Origin: Alistipes sp.
GTDB taxonomy: Bacteria > Bacteroidota > Bacteroidia > Bacteroidales > Rikenellaceae
Direction: 5' to 3'
Assembly (NCBI GenBank): GCA_017465575.1
Contig: JAFTVX010000004.1
Location: 33,986 to 97,985 of the forward strand
DNA: 64,000 nucleotides
Shown here: in pieces, positions 18,077 through 26,521 of the stretch
How the letters are laid out: each line of letters opens with the position of its first letter
Numbering within the stretch: position 1 is the stretch's first letter
The notes under the pieces: model-generated
Seen by the model: only the letters and a program-made list of their open reading frames with translations
Told to the model about the DNA's origin: nothing
Databases searched by the model: none
Made by a program: the position numbers and the translations under genes

Positions 18077-18203
18077 TTTGTTGTGAAAAGGGGTCATTCT
18101 CGACCCATCCCAAAAGTAATACCCCCTGGGCTGTACTTTTAGTACTATCCCAGGGGGTATTCTTTTGCGATGAGCCAAGCCTAACCCCTTTTGACAACAA
18201 ATT
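18075..18203. repeat. 129-bp nested palindrome after mmdB
   Basis: Outer arms of 20 bp with one mismatch (18075-18094 and 18184-18203, AATTTGTTGT...ACAACAAATT) overlap the mmdB stop codon. The inner hairpin is AATACCCCCTGGG/CCCAGGGGGTATT (18118-18130 and 18149-18161) capped by GTACT/AGTAC. A comparable 126-bp unit with AATTTGTCGT arms follows gpmI at 62458. Confidence 0.8.
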
Positions 18204-18239
18204 AGGCTGAGTGCTGGTTGGGAGGTGGTGTTTTGGTAG

Positions 18240-18481
18240 TCTTCAGAGAGTTTTCAGAGAGGATTCAGGGAGTTTTCAGGGAGGATTCAGGGAGGATTCA
18301 GGGAGGACTCAGGGAGTTTTCAGGGAGGATTCAGGGAGTTTTCAGAGAGGATTCAGGGAGGATTCAGGGAGGATTCAGGGAGGACTCAGGGAGTTTTCAG
18401 GGAGGATTCAGAGAGTATTCAGAGAGGATTCAGGGAGGATTCAGGGAGGGCTCAGAGAGTTTTCAGAGAGGATTCAGGGAG
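18240..18481. repeat. Array of 22 tandem 11-bp purine-rich repeats
   Basis: Units are GATTCAGGGAG, with variants TTTTCAGRGAG and GACTCAGGGAG, running without interruption for 242 bp. The 11-bp period makes every frame open, producing spurious ORFs. It lies between the mmd operon and a convergent gene. Confidence 0.9.
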
Positions 18482-18497
18482 AGCTGACTGCGGTATC

Positions 18498-18647
18498 TGA
18501 CCTCTCTCTGACCTCTCTGACCTCTCTGATCTCTCTCTGATCTCTCTCTGTCTTCTCTCTGACTTCTCTCTGTCTTCTCTCTGACTTCTCTCTGACTTCT
18601 CGCTGTCTTCTCTCTGTCTTCTCCCTGACCTCTCTCTGACCTCTCCC
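18498..18647. repeat. Array of about 14 tandem 11-bp pyrimidine-rich repeats, inverted to the first
   Basis: Units TGACYTCTCTC/TGTCTTCTCTC, mostly 11 bp (two are 9 bp). The complement, GAGAGAGGTCA, aligns with the first array's GGGAGGATTCA at 7 of 11 positions, so the two arrays face each other as an imperfect long inverted repeat separated by 16 bp. Confidence 0.9.
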
Positions 18648-18676
18648 TCTCAACTGCCCCCCCCCTAAACCAAAAC

Positions 18677-18708
18677 ACTCCCAATAACCGCAGTTATCGG
18701 GAGTGTCT
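18677..18708 (-). terminator. Terminator of the one-TM unknown gene
   Basis: ACACTCCC/GGGAGTGT with inner TAAC/GTTA and a 4-nt loop. On the minus strand it is followed by TTTTGG. It lies just past the 18731 stop codon. Confidence 0.7.
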
Positions 18709-18730
18709 TATATTGTCTAACCCTTTACGC

Positions 18731-19438
18731 CTATTCGTAGAGCAGATTGTCGCACATCGATTGGCAGATGGTGGCGATAGCCTTTGCCGTGTTGTCGATG
18801 GTGGCGTTGTCTACCGTGATGTTGTGCTCGACAGCATAGCGTGTGATATCCTCGCCGATGCGCGCCTCAAGGTCGGTGGCGAAGGTGTTGTTGCACTCAA
18901 TGATATGGGCGTGGTAGTTGCTCATATTCTGCTCGTCGTAGTATTGGCGAACATCGTTGCAATGCTCGGTGGTGATAGCTGCCCAGGTGCTGAGCACGGC
19001 ATTAAACCTATCGTCTACTGCACGATACATCGCCTGAGCCTCGGTCATCTTCTCCTCGCGAGGGAGCAACAAAACAACAAGCATCACGATTAGAGCAATC
19101 GCTGCAACTGCAAAGCCAATGATAACACGCCAACGGCGCACCACGGGAATCTTCTCCTGGTCCTCCGCAGGCTGAATATCGCGGGCGGTGCAGAAGTCGC
19201 TCCACGAGGCGTAGCCTACATACTTTGCCAATGCTGAGAGGGTAGTGGGTCGGGGCGATATGGCATAGGATGTGTGGGTGTAGAGGTGCTTGATAGAGGG
19301 TATATCGAGGCGGATGCCTACCTCCTCAAAGATAGCATCCGACAACGCACCATAGTCCTCGGTCGTCACAACCGAGCGACCAAACTTGGTAGCGGTCATC
19401 TCCTTCAAGCGCTCTATATATTGCTCCTGTGTTGTCAT
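18731..19438 (-). CDS. Hypothetical single-pass membrane protein
   Basis: 235 residues from the ATG at 19438 (MTTQEQYIERL). A longer start at 19447 overlaps a -7 promoter box and is less likely. The N-terminal ~95 residues are soluble and helix-rich: EVGIRLDIPSIKHLYTH and TLSALAKYVGYASWSDF resemble a cytoplasmic DNA-binding-like or adaptor domain seen before a TM helix in Bacteroidetes proteins (weak impression). One membrane helix (about 105-128, VIIGFAVAAIALIVMLVVLLL) and an extracytoplasmic domain of ~105 residues with no recognised motif follow. Confidence 0.7.
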   Translation of the reverse strand: MTTQEQYIERLKEMTATKFGRSVVTTEDYGALSDAIFEEVGIRLDIPSIKHLYTHTSYAISPRPTTLSALAKYVGYASWSDFCTARDIQPAEDQEKIPVVRRWRVIIGFAVAAIALIVMLVVLLLPREEKMTEAQAMYRAVDDRFNAVLSTWAAITTEHCNDVRQYYDEQNMSNYHAHIIECNNTFATDLEARIGEDITRYAVEHNITVDNATIDNTAKAIATICQSMCDNLLYE

Positions 19439-19444
19439 TTCGGG

Positions 19445-19477
19445 CAAAGGTAAGCAAAAAGATTGATAAACTACAAT
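19445..19477 (-). promoter_or_regulatory. Promoter-like element at the start of the one-TM gene
   Basis: Minus strand ATTG (19474-19477), 21-nt spacer, TACCTTTG (19445-19452). The predicted transcription start falls at about 19438, so the mRNA would be leaderless or start at a further downstream ATG. Confidence 0.5.
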
Positions 19478-19506
19478 TTAGCAGATAATAAATTTTTGTT
19501 TCGCGC

Positions 19507-22209
19507 TTAGATACCAGCCAACTTCTTAATCTCGTTGAGCTTGTTGAGTGCTTCAAGAGGCGTAAGACTGTTGATGTCTAAGCCCTTTATCTCGTCACGG
19601 ATGCTCTTTAATACGGGGTCGTCGAGTTGGAACATCGAGAGCTGGATGTTATCCTTCGTCTCGACTGCCGACTCTGCCACCGCACGGCGCTTGGTGCGCT
19701 GTTTGAGGCTTGTGCTCGGCACAATCTCGCCCGAGCCGTAGACCTTTTCGAGGTTGGCCAATATTGCCTCGGCATGCGATACCACCGATTGTGGCATACC
19801 TGCCATGCGCGCCACATGGATACCGAACGAGTGCTCGGTGCCACCACGAACAAGTTTGCGCAAAAAGACAATATTTCTATCTATCTCCTTGACCGTAACA
19901 TTGTAGTTCTTGACACGGGGCAGCATATTCTCCAACTCGTTGAGCTCGTGGTAGTGCGTAGCAAAGAGGGTCTTGGCTGCCCCCAAGCCGTTGTTGTGGA
20001 GATACTCGACCATCGCCCACGCGATAGAGATACCGTCGTAGGTGCTTGTGCCACGACCAATCTCGTCGAGAAGCACAAGGCTACGGGGCGATATGTTGTT
20101 AAGGATGCTTGCCGACTCCAACATCTCGACCATAAAGGTAGACTCGCCCTCGGATAGGTTGTCCGATGCACCCACGCGCGTAAATATCTTATCTACAATG
20201 CCGATATGTGCCGACTTGGCGGGAACAAACGAGCCCATCTGTGCCATCAGCACGATGAGTGCAGTCTGTCGCAACAACGCCGACTTACCCGACATATTGG
20301 GACCCGTAATAACGATAATCTGCTGGTCGCTGTCGTTGAGCAACACATCGTTGGGTATATACTCCTCGCCAATGGGCATAAGGGTTTCGATAACTGGGTG
20401 GCGACCATCGCGGATGTCGATAGTGGTAGAGTCATCTACCGTGGGGCGCATATAGCGACGCTCAACGGCAATCTTGGCAAACGACTGCAAGCAATCGACC
20501 ATCGCCACCACGCGAGCATCACGCTGCAATGCAACGAGGTGTTGCGCAACGAAGGCGATAATCTCGGCATATAGCTGTGCCTCAATCTGCAAGATGCGCT
20601 CCTCGGCACCCAATATCTTCTGCTCATACTCCTTTAACTCCTCGGTGATATATCGCTCGGCTCCGGTAAGTGTCTGCTTACGAATCCAACTCTCGGGCAC
20701 CTTATCTTTGTGGGTGTTGCGCACCTCGATATAGTAGCCGAAGACATTGTTGTAGCCCACCTTCAACGATGGGATGCCCGTCGCCTCACTCTCGCGCTCC
20801 TGTAACGAATGAAGGAAGTCCTTGCCGTGGAGGGCAATACGGCGTAAATCATCAAGCTCGGCACTTACGCCCGAGGCGATGATGCCGCCCTTCTGTATCT
20901 GGTTGGTCTCGGGGTCGGGGAATATCTCTCGCTCCAATCGCTCACGCACTGCGGTGAGGGGGTCGATTGTTGCGGCAATCTTGTGCAACGGCTCATAGTC
21001 GGTCGACTCCATCAGCGCACGGATAATCTCCACAGCGCCAAGCGAGTTCTTTAGCTGCACCATCTCACGAGGTGTAACACGCTGTGTGGCAATGCGTGAT
21101 GCGATGCGCTCAAGGTCGCCAACCGTGGCAATCTGCTCGCGCATAGCCTCGGCAAGGTCGAAATCCGTCGTGAACTTCTCGACAATATCCTGACGAAGCC
21201 TAATCTTCTGAATATCCATCAACGGCATCGCAATCCAGCGTTTTAGCTGACGACCACCCATCGCCGTGAGTGTGCGGTCGATAACATCCGCAAACGAGCA
21301 CTTGGCATTTGCGCCATTCGACGAGAAGAGCTCAAGGTTACGAATTGTGAAGCGGTCAATCCATACCGAGTCGCCACGCTCGATGCGCGAGATAGATGAG
21401 ATATGCGCTGTCTGGTGATGCTCGGTAAACTCAAGGTAGTAGAGTATAGCTCCCGCCGCCGAGATACCCGCCGTAAAGTGGTCGATACCAAAGCCTTTGA
21501 GCGACTGCACACCAAGTTGCTTGAGTAGCTTATCGCGGTTTACCGACTCCGAGAATACCCACTCGTCGAGACGATAGGTGTAGTGCTTCGAACCAAATGC
21601 CTCCGAGAAACGCTCCTCCATACCTCGCTGAAAGACAATCTCTTTGGGCTGGAGGTTAGAGATAAGCTTGTCGATATAGATATCGTCGCCCTCGGCAATA
21701 TAGAACTCGCCAGTCGATAGGTCGAGGAATGCAATACCCGTGGTCTGCTTGCCGAAATATACCGCAGCGAGGAAGGTGTTCTCCTTGCCCGCAATAAGGT
21801 TTTCGCCCATCACGATGCCTGGCGTAACCATCTCGACCACGCCACGCTTAACCAAACCCTTGACCATCTTGGGGTCCTCCAACTGCTCGCAGATTGCTAC
21901 ACGCTCACCAGCCCTCACCAACTTGGGCATATAGGTGTCGAGAGCGTGATAAGGGAATCCTGCCAACTCAACATACGATGCAGCACCATTGGCACGGCGT
22001 GTAAGTGTGATGCCCAAAATGCCACTCGCCTTGATTGCATCCTCGCCAAAGGTCTCATAGAAGTCGCCCACACGGAAGAGCAAAATAGCATCGGGATGCA
22101 CCGCCTTGATTTGGTAGTATTGCTTCATCAAGGGTGTCTCGACATACTTATTTGTCTTCGGCGCCTCTGCCTTTGGTGTGTCTATATCTTGTTTTCGTCT
22201 GGGACTCAT
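19507..22209 (-). CDS. mutS: DNA mismatch repair protein MutS
   Basis: 900 residues, full length. N-terminal mismatch-recognition domain with DAILLFRVGDFYETFGEDA (Phe-x-Glu mismatch wedge, here FYE). Connector and lever/clamp domains follow. The ATPase has Walker A TGPNMSGKSALLRQ (about 637), Walker B LVLLDEIGRGTSTYDG and the ATHYHEL motif. It ends in the helix-turn-helix dimerisation tail. It binds base mismatches and recruits MutL. A single-gene transcript is likely, given its own promoter. Confidence 0.98.
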   Translation of the reverse strand: MSPRRKQDIDTPKAEAPKTNKYVETPLMKQYYQIKAVHPDAILLFRVGDFYETFGEDAIKASGILGITLTRRANGAASYVELAGFPYHALDTYMPKLVRAGERVAICEQLEDPKMVKGLVKRGVVEMVTPGIVMGENLIAGKENTFLAAVYFGKQTTGIAFLDLSTGEFYIAEGDDIYIDKLISNLQPKEIVFQRGMEERFSEAFGSKHYTYRLDEWVFSESVNRDKLLKQLGVQSLKGFGIDHFTAGISAAGAILYYLEFTEHHQTAHISSISRIERGDSVWIDRFTIRNLELFSSNGANAKCSFADVIDRTLTAMGGRQLKRWIAMPLMDIQKIRLRQDIVEKFTTDFDLAEAMREQIATVGDLERIASRIATQRVTPREMVQLKNSLGAVEIIRALMESTDYEPLHKIAATIDPLTAVRERLEREIFPDPETNQIQKGGIIASGVSAELDDLRRIALHGKDFLHSLQERESEATGIPSLKVGYNNVFGYYIEVRNTHKDKVPESWIRKQTLTGAERYITEELKEYEQKILGAEERILQIEAQLYAEIIAFVAQHLVALQRDARVVAMVDCLQSFAKIAVERRYMRPTVDDSTTIDIRDGRHPVIETLMPIGEEYIPNDVLLNDSDQQIIVITGPNMSGKSALLRQTALIVLMAQMGSFVPAKSAHIGIVDKIFTRVGASDNLSEGESTFMVEMLESASILNNISPRSLVLLDEIGRGTSTYDGISIAWAMVEYLHNNGLGAAKTLFATHYHELNELENMLPRVKNYNVTVKEIDRNIVFLRKLVRGGTEHSFGIHVARMAGMPQSVVSHAEAILANLEKVYGSGEIVPSTSLKQRTKRRAVAESAVETKDNIQLSMFQLDDPVLKSIRDEIKGLDINSLTPLEALNKLNEIKKLAGI

Positions 22210-22230
22210 ACTGCATTTCGTTATATCTTA

Positions 22231-22261
22231 CAAAGGTAGGATAAATCTTTGAAAAAACAAA
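22231..22261 (-). promoter_or_regulatory. mutS promoter
   Basis: Minus strand TTTG (22258-22261), 19-nt spacer, TACCTTTG (22231-22238); exact consensus, about 22 nt before the mutS ATG. Confidence 0.8.
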
Positions 22262-22324
22262 ACTCTACAAAGTAGATGCTTATTTAATATTTAGATTTTT
22301 AGAGCTATATTTTGCCCTTGATAT

Positions 22325-22355
22325 TTTGTTAATTGAGAAAGTTTTTGTATATTTG
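22325..22355 (+). promoter_or_regulatory. Promoter of structured RNA copy 2
   Basis: TTTG (22325-22328), 19-nt spacer, TATATTTG (22348-22355); exact consensus. Transcription would start near 22361. Confidence 0.8.
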
Positions 22356-22360
22356 TATTG

Positions 22361-22607
22361 TCGGAGTGTATGCTCTCGGCAGACATATTTATTAGTGAAA
22401 GTGTTTCGCTAATCCTTGACAATAAAATTTGGCGATTTTAAGAACACAAGGGTTGCAGATCACTCACTTCTTGTATCGGTATGTATATGTCGGCACATTC
22501 TGTGTCCGCACCCCATACTGTACAAGTGTGGGGTTTTGTGTTTATTTGTGTTCGGGTTACGCCAAATACCTATTGTCAGATAAACGAGCATCTCCACACT
22601 TTCTTTT
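22361..22607 (+). ncRNA. Structured non-coding RNA, copy 2 of 2 (paralogue of 9150-9388)
   Basis: About 247 nt with the same order of parts as copy 1: AGACATATTT (22381-22390); hairpin TTAGTGAAA/TTTCGCTAA (22392-22412); rod of GACAATA/TATTGTC (22418-22424 with 22571-22577), loop AAA/TACC, TTTGGCG/CGCCAAA (22428-22434 with 22560-22566), bubble ATTTTAA/GGGTTA, GAACACAA/TTGTGTTC (22442-22449 with 22546-22553). The apical part is longer: CTTGTA/TACAAG, GTATG/CATAC and a CGGCACA hairpin. TCGGGTTACGCCAAAYACCT is identical in both copies while the flanking stems differ but stay paired. The end is at a T-rich tract near 22600. Confidence 0.7.
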
Positions 22608-22668
22608 TATAATCTATGCCGTTATAGGAGATGTGGCGGGAGGTAGTCGAGACTATCCCTGAAACAGT

Positions 22669-23898
22669 ATGAATCGCAAAGTGTTATCGTTATTCTCTGG
22701 TTGTGGAGGAATGGATATTGGCTTTGAAGGAGATTTCTTTTGTTTGAAGAAATCTATAAATACATCAATACACCCCGATTGGATAAAAGAGGATTGTGGT
22801 AATTGGGTGTTGTTATCTCCAACTGGATTTCAAACGGTTTTTGCTAACGATATTCGGGTAGATGCTAAAACCGCTTGGACAAAGTATTTCTCAAAAAGGA
22901 AGACGAATACAAATAGTATCTATCATTTAGGTAGTATTGTCGATTTGGTTAAAGCATCTAAACAAGGTGAAGATATCTTTCCTACTGATATAGATATTGT
23001 TACGGGTGGTTTCCCTTGTCAAGACTTCTCTATCGCAGGCAAAAGACAGGGTTTTGCATCGCAAAAAAGTCATACGGGTGGCAAGTTGGATATAGGCGCT
23101 CCCTCTATTGAAAGTAGAGGTCAGCTGTATATGTGGATGCGAGATGTGATATCTATTACAAAACCCAAACTATTTATTGCAGAAAATGTTAAAGGGTTGG
23201 CAGATTTGGCTGATGTTAAGGAGATTATAGAGAGAGATTTTGCCAATACTTGCAATTCGGGATATGTGGTAATTCCTGCACAAGTGTTATATGCAGCAGA
23301 CTATGGAGTACCGCAGTCTCGCAGTCGTGTGATATTCTTTGGATTTAAGAAAAGTGCTTTGAGAAAACAAGCATTGGAAGCATTGACAAGTGAGGTGATT
23401 CCAGTAAAGTATAATCCCTATCCAGTTAAAACTCACGGAATTGGCAATGTGCCGTATGTAACTTGTAGTGATGCCTTTATCAATTTAGATGAACCCAACA
23501 CCACTCTCGACCCATCGCAGAAGATATACTCGAAAGCAAAGTTTATGGGTTCGCATTGCCAAGGACAAACAGAGGTTAAATTGGATTCGGTTGGTCCAAC
23601 TATTAGAGCGGAACATCACGGAAATATTGAGTATAGAAGACTTTCGGCAGAGCACGGCGGTAAACATTCTGATGAGCTTGCTAAAGGTCTAATTGAAAGG
23701 AGATTAACCGTTAGAGAGTGCGCACGAATACAAACATTTCCAGATGACTATGAGTTTATTATTCCCAAAAGCGAAAGTCAACCATCGTTAAGCTCAAGTG
23801 ATGCGTATAAGATTATAGGTAATGCTGTCCCTTGTGTATTGGCATATAATATTGCTAAAAATATTGCAGATAAGTGGAATCTATACTTTAAGCTATGA
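22669..23898 (+). CDS. DNA (cytosine-5)-methyltransferase, type II modification enzyme
   Basis: 409 residues with all core C5-methyltransferase motifs: SAM-binding LSLFSGCGGMDIGF (7-19), catalytic GGFPCQDFS with Cys117, AENVKGL (171-177), GVPQSRSRV (213-221), RRLTVRECARIQTFPDDY and the final KIIGNAVPCVLAYNIA. The target-recognition region lies at about 245-345. It overlaps the following endonuclease gene by 4 bp (ATGA). The pair is clearly AT-richer in its third positions than mutS and recD next door, which suggests lateral acquisition. The recognition sequence cannot be read. Confidence 0.96.
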   Translation: MNRKVLSLFSGCGGMDIGFEGDFFCLKKSINTSIHPDWIKEDCGNWVLLSPTGFQTVFANDIRVDAKTAWTKYFSKRKTNTNSIYHLGSIVDLVKASKQGEDIFPTDIDIVTGGFPCQDFSIAGKRQGFASQKSHTGGKLDIGAPSIESRGQLYMWMRDVISITKPKLFIAENVKGLADLADVKEIIERDFANTCNSGYVVIPAQVLYAADYGVPQSRSRVIFFGFKKSALRKQALEALTSEVIPVKYNPYPVKTHGIGNVPYVTCSDAFINLDEPNTTLDPSQKIYSKAKFMGSHCQGQTEVKLDSVGPTIRAEHHGNIEYRRLSAEHGGKHSDELAKGLIERRLTVRECARIQTFPDDYEFIIPKSESQPSLSSSDAYKIIGNAVPCVLAYNIAKNIADKWNLYFKL

Positions 23899-24959
23899 TA
23901 GTTTTAGATAATCCCAAGCCTACGGTAAATGAGTTTAGAGAGTTGATGAGCAATGTTGACAAATCATTAAATCATAGCGCCAACAGAAATTCATCATATT
24001 TTCTTAAACGCAGTGGAACTGATTTAGAAAAGGATGTCCGAGATGCAGCCATTGAGTGTGCCAAGCATACTAAATTTGAGGGTAGTATTCAATTAGTTTC
24101 GGGAATCTCTTTCCCTGATATTGTTGCGTCTAAATATTTTGGAATAGAGGTAAAGAGTTCTCTATCGAATAATTGGAAAACAATCGGAAACTCAATTTTG
24201 GAAACGACAAGAGTCGATGAAATTGAAAGGGTATTCTTAACTTTTGGCAAATTAGGTCAACCTGTTGAGTTTCTTTCGCGACCGTATGAGGAGTGTTTGT
24301 CGGGTGTCGCTGTTACTCACTACCCAAGATATCAAATAGATATGTCGCTTAAAGAGGGCGAGTCGATATTTGATAAGATGGGTATTGAATATGATGAGTT
24401 TCGCAGTATGTCTAATCCAGTAACATCTGTTGCTGAATACTATAAATCACAACTAAAGCAAGGCGAGAGTTTGTGGTGGGCAGGAGGAAAAAACGAATCA
24501 ATACCTATAACTGCGAGATTGTGGCGAACTTTGAAAGCCTCCGAAAAGGATGAATTAGAAGCCACTATATATGTCTATTTTCCCGAAACAATTATGTCAA
24601 GGAATCAATTTAAGTATGACCGAGCAACATTATGGTTGGCAACACAGAAAGGTATAATCAATGCAAATGTCCGAGATTCCTTCTCTTCTGGTGGTAGGGA
24701 GATAATGAAAACAATAGATGGTCGCTATGTGGAGATGCCAGCAGTTTTTAGGAAAATTGCTGAGCACATAGACTATATTGGTGAGATATTGGCGTTTACG
24801 CCGTCTTCGGTATTTGTTGATAATTGGGGTGGAAAAATTCAATCAAATAGGGTAAAACAATGGATAAACCTTGTCATAAGCGAAACTAATGATTTATCTA
24901 TGCGGAGAAATGCAAAAGGAGTATTGGAAAAAATATTTAATGATGCAGATTTGTTATAA
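23895..24959 (+). CDS. Type II restriction endonuclease (PD-(D/E)xK)
   Basis: 354 residues. The nuclease core is FPDIVASKYFGIEVKSS: Asp75, then Glu85-Val-Lys87, the classical PD-D/E-x-K arrangement, preceded by an acidic helix (GTDLEKDVRDAA). Start by ATGA overlap with the methyltransferase stop. The rest (about 150-354) shows no family I can name and probably holds the target-recognition and dimerisation parts. It should cut unmethylated DNA at the site protected by the partner. Confidence 0.85.
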   Translation: MIVLDNPKPTVNEFRELMSNVDKSLNHSANRNSSYFLKRSGTDLEKDVRDAAIECAKHTKFEGSIQLVSGISFPDIVASKYFGIEVKSSLSNNWKTIGNSILETTRVDEIERVFLTFGKLGQPVEFLSRPYEECLSGVAVTHYPRYQIDMSLKEGESIFDKMGIEYDEFRSMSNPVTSVAEYYKSQLKQGESLWWAGGKNESIPITARLWRTLKASEKDELEATIYVYFPETIMSRNQFKYDRATLWLATQKGIINANVRDSFSSGGREIMKTIDGRYVEMPAVFRKIAEHIDYIGEILAFTPSSVFVDNWGGKIQSNRVKQWINLVISETNDLSMRRNAKGVLEKIFNDADLL

Positions 24960-25006
24960 TGTTTGTTGTTATTTGTTGCATTTGAGCAATAGATAATCAT
25001 TTGAAG

Positions 25007-25040
25007 AAAAAGGTTTTAGCGTGTGTGCTAAAACCTTTTT
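25007..25040. terminator. Bidirectional terminator between the R-M pair and the recD-like gene
   Basis: GGTTTTAGC/GCTAAAACC (25012-25020 and 25027-25035) flanked by an A run and a T run, so it can serve both converging genes. Confidence 0.85.
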
Positions 25041-25043
25041 CGT

Positions 25044-26459
25044 TTACTCAAAGAAGCGGTCGTCGAAGTTGACCAAGTAGACTCGTTCGGTGGCGCGTGT
25101 TATGGCGGTGTAGAGCCAGCGCAACATATCCTTCGACATAGGCTCGTCGCCAAAGATGCAACGGTCGATAAATACAGCCTTCCACTGACCGCCCTGCGCC
25201 TTATGGCAGGTTACGGCATAGGCAAACTTTACCTGCATTGCGTTAAAGTGGGCATTCTCGCGTATCGCTCTGTAACGCTTGCCCTTAGCCTTGATATCTT
25301 CGTAGTCCTTCTCTACCTCGTAGAAGAGTTTTAGGCTCTGCTCGCGCGTTAGCGATGGCGACTCCGACGATAGGGTGTCGAGCAAGACCTTGACCTCCAT
25401 TTCGTAGTCGTCGTAGTCGGGGAACTGCAACACCGCATCGATAAAGCGGAAGCCGTAGAAATCCTCATATCGGCGGATACGCTTAAGGCGTGCCACATCG
25501 CCATTGGCCACAAACGACATCGGCGACTTCTCATCCCTTTCGGCATAGTGGTAGTTGTTCTTCACGATCATCAGCATATCGCCACTCTCAATCTCCTCCT
25601 CTGCCGAGAGGTTATAGCGACGAATACCCTCGTTGTAGCGGTTAGCACGCTTATTCGAGCGGGTAACAACGATTGTTTCATCACGACCATACCTATGGTA
25701 GCAATCTTGCAGCGTCTCAAGAAGTTCGCTACCATCAACTCGTTGAAAATCGGGGTGTGTTAGGTCGAATTTCGGAATCTCATAAATGCGGTTTTCGAGC
25801 ATACAGCGCAACATCGTGGCATTGAACAGGATGCCTGAGTCCTGCGACTGGCGCACCACCTCGTCCATCGTGCCGTACTCGACATCGCCATAGGGTAGTA
25901 GCTCACTGGGGTCGAGGGCAGGACTATAATCATCGCCCACGGGAGGTAGCTGTGCATCGTCGCCCACGAGCATCAATCGGCACTTCTTGCCCGTGCGTAC
26001 ATATTGCACAAGGTCGTCGAGCAGATTGCCTGTGCCGAACACCGCACCCTCGGCAGCGTGTGCCGAGAGCATCGATGCCTCGTCGACGATAAATATCGCC
26101 TCCTTCTCGCGATTGTAGTCCAACGAGAACTTTGAGTCGATATCGGCTATCGAGCGCTCACGATAAATCTTTTTGTGTATGGTGTATGCCGTCTCACCCG
26201 AGTAGCGGGTGAGCACTTTTGCGGCACGCCCCGTAGGGGCGAGGAGTATAGGTTTGATTCCCAACTCTTTAAGTGCGGCAACAAAGGCGGCGATTATCGT
26301 CGTCTTGCCCGTACCGGCATAGCCATTGAGCAAAAATATTCGTTCGTAGTCCTCCGACGAAAGCCACTCCGACAACTTTTCTATGATTTTTTTTTGATTA
26401 AAAGTTGCTTCGAACGATAATTTTGCGTAAATTTGATGCGAAATATGTGTGCTAAGCAT
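25044..26459 (-). CDS. RecD/Dda-like SF1B DNA helicase
   Basis: 471 residues. Walker A NGYAGTGKTTIIAA (45-58), IFVIDEASMLSA (motif II), LMLVGDDAQLPPVG (motif III), a long insert and CHKAQGGQWKAVFID (motif V) with TAITRATERVYLVNF (motif VI). It is shorter than RecD of RecBCD and has no RecBC partner here, but an AddAB pair is encoded at 48.9-54.9 kb. It is probably a stand-alone 5'-3' helicase acting in repair or replication restart. Confidence 0.9.
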   Translation of the reverse strand: MLSTHISHQIYAKLSFEATFNQKKIIEKLSEWLSSEDYERIFLLNGYAGTGKTTIIAAFVAALKELGIKPILLAPTGRAAKVLTRYSGETAYTIHKKIYRERSIADIDSKFSLDYNREKEAIFIVDEASMLSAHAAEGAVFGTGNLLDDLVQYVRTGKKCRLMLVGDDAQLPPVGDDYSPALDPSELLPYGDVEYGTMDEVVRQSQDSGILFNATMLRCMLENRIYEIPKFDLTHPDFQRVDGSELLETLQDCYHRYGRDETIVVTRSNKRANRYNEGIRRYNLSAEEEIESGDMLMIVKNNYHYAERDEKSPMSFVANGDVARLKRIRRYEDFYGFRFIDAVLQFPDYDDYEMEVKVLLDTLSSESPSLTREQSLKLFYEVEKDYEDIKAKGKRYRAIRENAHFNAMQVKFAYAVTCHKAQGGQWKAVFIDRCIFGDEPMSKDMLRWLYTAITRATERVYLVNFDDRFFE

Positions 26460-26475
26460 AGCGCTCCGTATTTTT

Positions 26476-26483
26476 TAACTTTG
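26476..26483 (+). promoter_or_regulatory. -7 box upstream of the 26.5 kb gene
   Basis: TAACTTTG, about 38 nt before the ATG at 26522; no good -33 element is seen. Confidence 0.4.
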
Positions 26484-26521
26484 TAAAACTGGATACAAAC
26501 TTAAAAATAAATAATCAAAAA

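Noticed and set aside
18211-18540. ORFs of 109 and 89 residues with FREDSGRIQG-type repeats
   Set aside because: An 11-bp repeat leaves every frame open and forces an 11-residue protein repeat; no promoter or start context. The DNA repeat is the real feature.
18211-18650. CRISPR array at the 11-bp repeats
   Set aside because: Units are contiguous with no unique spacers, and no cas gene is in the window.
22429-22662. 77-residue plus ORF before the methyltransferase
   Set aside because: Sits inside structured RNA copy 2, which has a conserved non-coding counterpart.
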